Both the position numbers and the translations under genes were made by a program. 64,000 bases of DNA, taken from the NCBI RefSeq assembly GCF_019393635.1, contig NC_057865.1, positions 296,995,385 through 297,059,384 of the forward strand, read 5' to 3'. Position 1 is the stretch's first letter. Each line of letters opens with the position of its first letter. Below the pieces are notes generated by a model. It was not told the origin of the DNA. It searched no databases and saw only the letters and a list, made by a program, of their open reading frames with translations. The DNA comes from Dromiciops gliroides (lineage: Eukaryota > Chordata > Mammalia > Microbiotheria > Microbiotheriidae). This document shows, piece after piece, positions 63,551 to 64,000 of this stretch.

Positions 63551-64000
63551 AGTGAGCGCAGGGGGTGGGTAGGCTGGAGCCAGCCCTCAGGGGACCCCCT
63601 CCCCAGGCAGGCTTAACCCCCCCCCACACACACACCCCTTGCAGTGTTTATTTCAGGCACTTCCTGGCAGGATCCGGGCACCAATGCTATGAAAAACCTA
63701 ACGGAAGGGAAGGCCAGGTTGCCCAGTAGGTTTCTCTTCTTGAGAATAGGGAAGTGGGCCTTGTGGTTTAGGAAAACAAATCAGGGGATCTCCCATCTGG
63801 CTTCTGCAGAATGAGGCAGCCCAAGCCTGGGCAGAATGGACAGAAGCAGGACCCAGGCCTCCTAGAGGGGCGGGTCCTGCTGGTTGAGGGCTGGAGGCTG
63901 AAGCCAACTCTGTACCTGGAGGGCAGAAAGAGCCTGGCTCTGCTCTGCAGAAGCTGTGTAGAGAACCAGCTCTGCCTGGGGGGGGGGGGGGGGGCCGGGG
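63551..64000. other. Unique sequence ending in a poly-G tract
   Basis: A 17-G run at 63,978-63,994 closes the window. No gene seen. Confidence 0.4.

Overview
This window reads as nuclear DNA from a marsupial, probably of the Australasian branch. The main evidence is sixteen copies of one short CORE-SINE of about 140 bp with a poly(A) tail (MAR1/WSINE1-like: a head reading GGCAGCTAGGTGGCGCAG, the core GTGTGACCCTGGGCAAGTCA, and an end AACCCCAATTGCCTCAC). Each copy is bracketed by its own target-site duplication (TSD). The 3' ends of marsupial-type LINE-1, many old L2, MIR and L3/CR1 fragments, and RTE-tailed SINEs agree with this. Repeat families were recognised from memory of their consensus sequences, with no database search, so family names are firmer than subfamily names.

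I found no protein-coding gene, RNA gene or CRISPR array that I can defend. The open frames are mostly low-complexity or repeat translations, or chance frames in GC-rich DNA. The one kept as a weak candidate is a 299-codon minus-strand frame at 57,717-58,616, which has an acceptor-like site in frame. The window is best read as intergenic or intronic sequence.

Layout. 0-7 kb: unique sequence with L2 and MIR pieces, a decayed minisatellite, and a LINE-1 3' end holding a tiny retroposed polyadenylated fragment. 7-22 kb: dense repeats (L2, L3/CR1, LINE-1, many SINEs, one LTR, a large GAGAA array). 22-26 kb: a LINE-1 apparently interrupted by L2 and then by a SINE. 26-36 kb: mostly unique GC-rich sequence with MIR and L2 pieces, a strong CTCF-like site at 30,099 and an AT-rich island near 34.0 kb. 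36-44.2 kb: the densest mobile-element block, with four solo LTRs and a long L2 that hosts an RTE-tailed SINE, which in turn hosts an LTR. 44-64 kb: GC-rich sequence with large microsatellites, few young SINEs and scattered MIR and L2.

The best observations are insertion archaeology read directly from duplicated target sites: SINE in SINE, SINE in LTR, LTR in SINE in L2, L2 in L1, and a processed transcript end in L1. Added to these are two CTCF-like sites, one unique and one inside an LTR. The LTRs are fossils with no internal viral region attached. Nothing here looks like a new enzyme or defence system.
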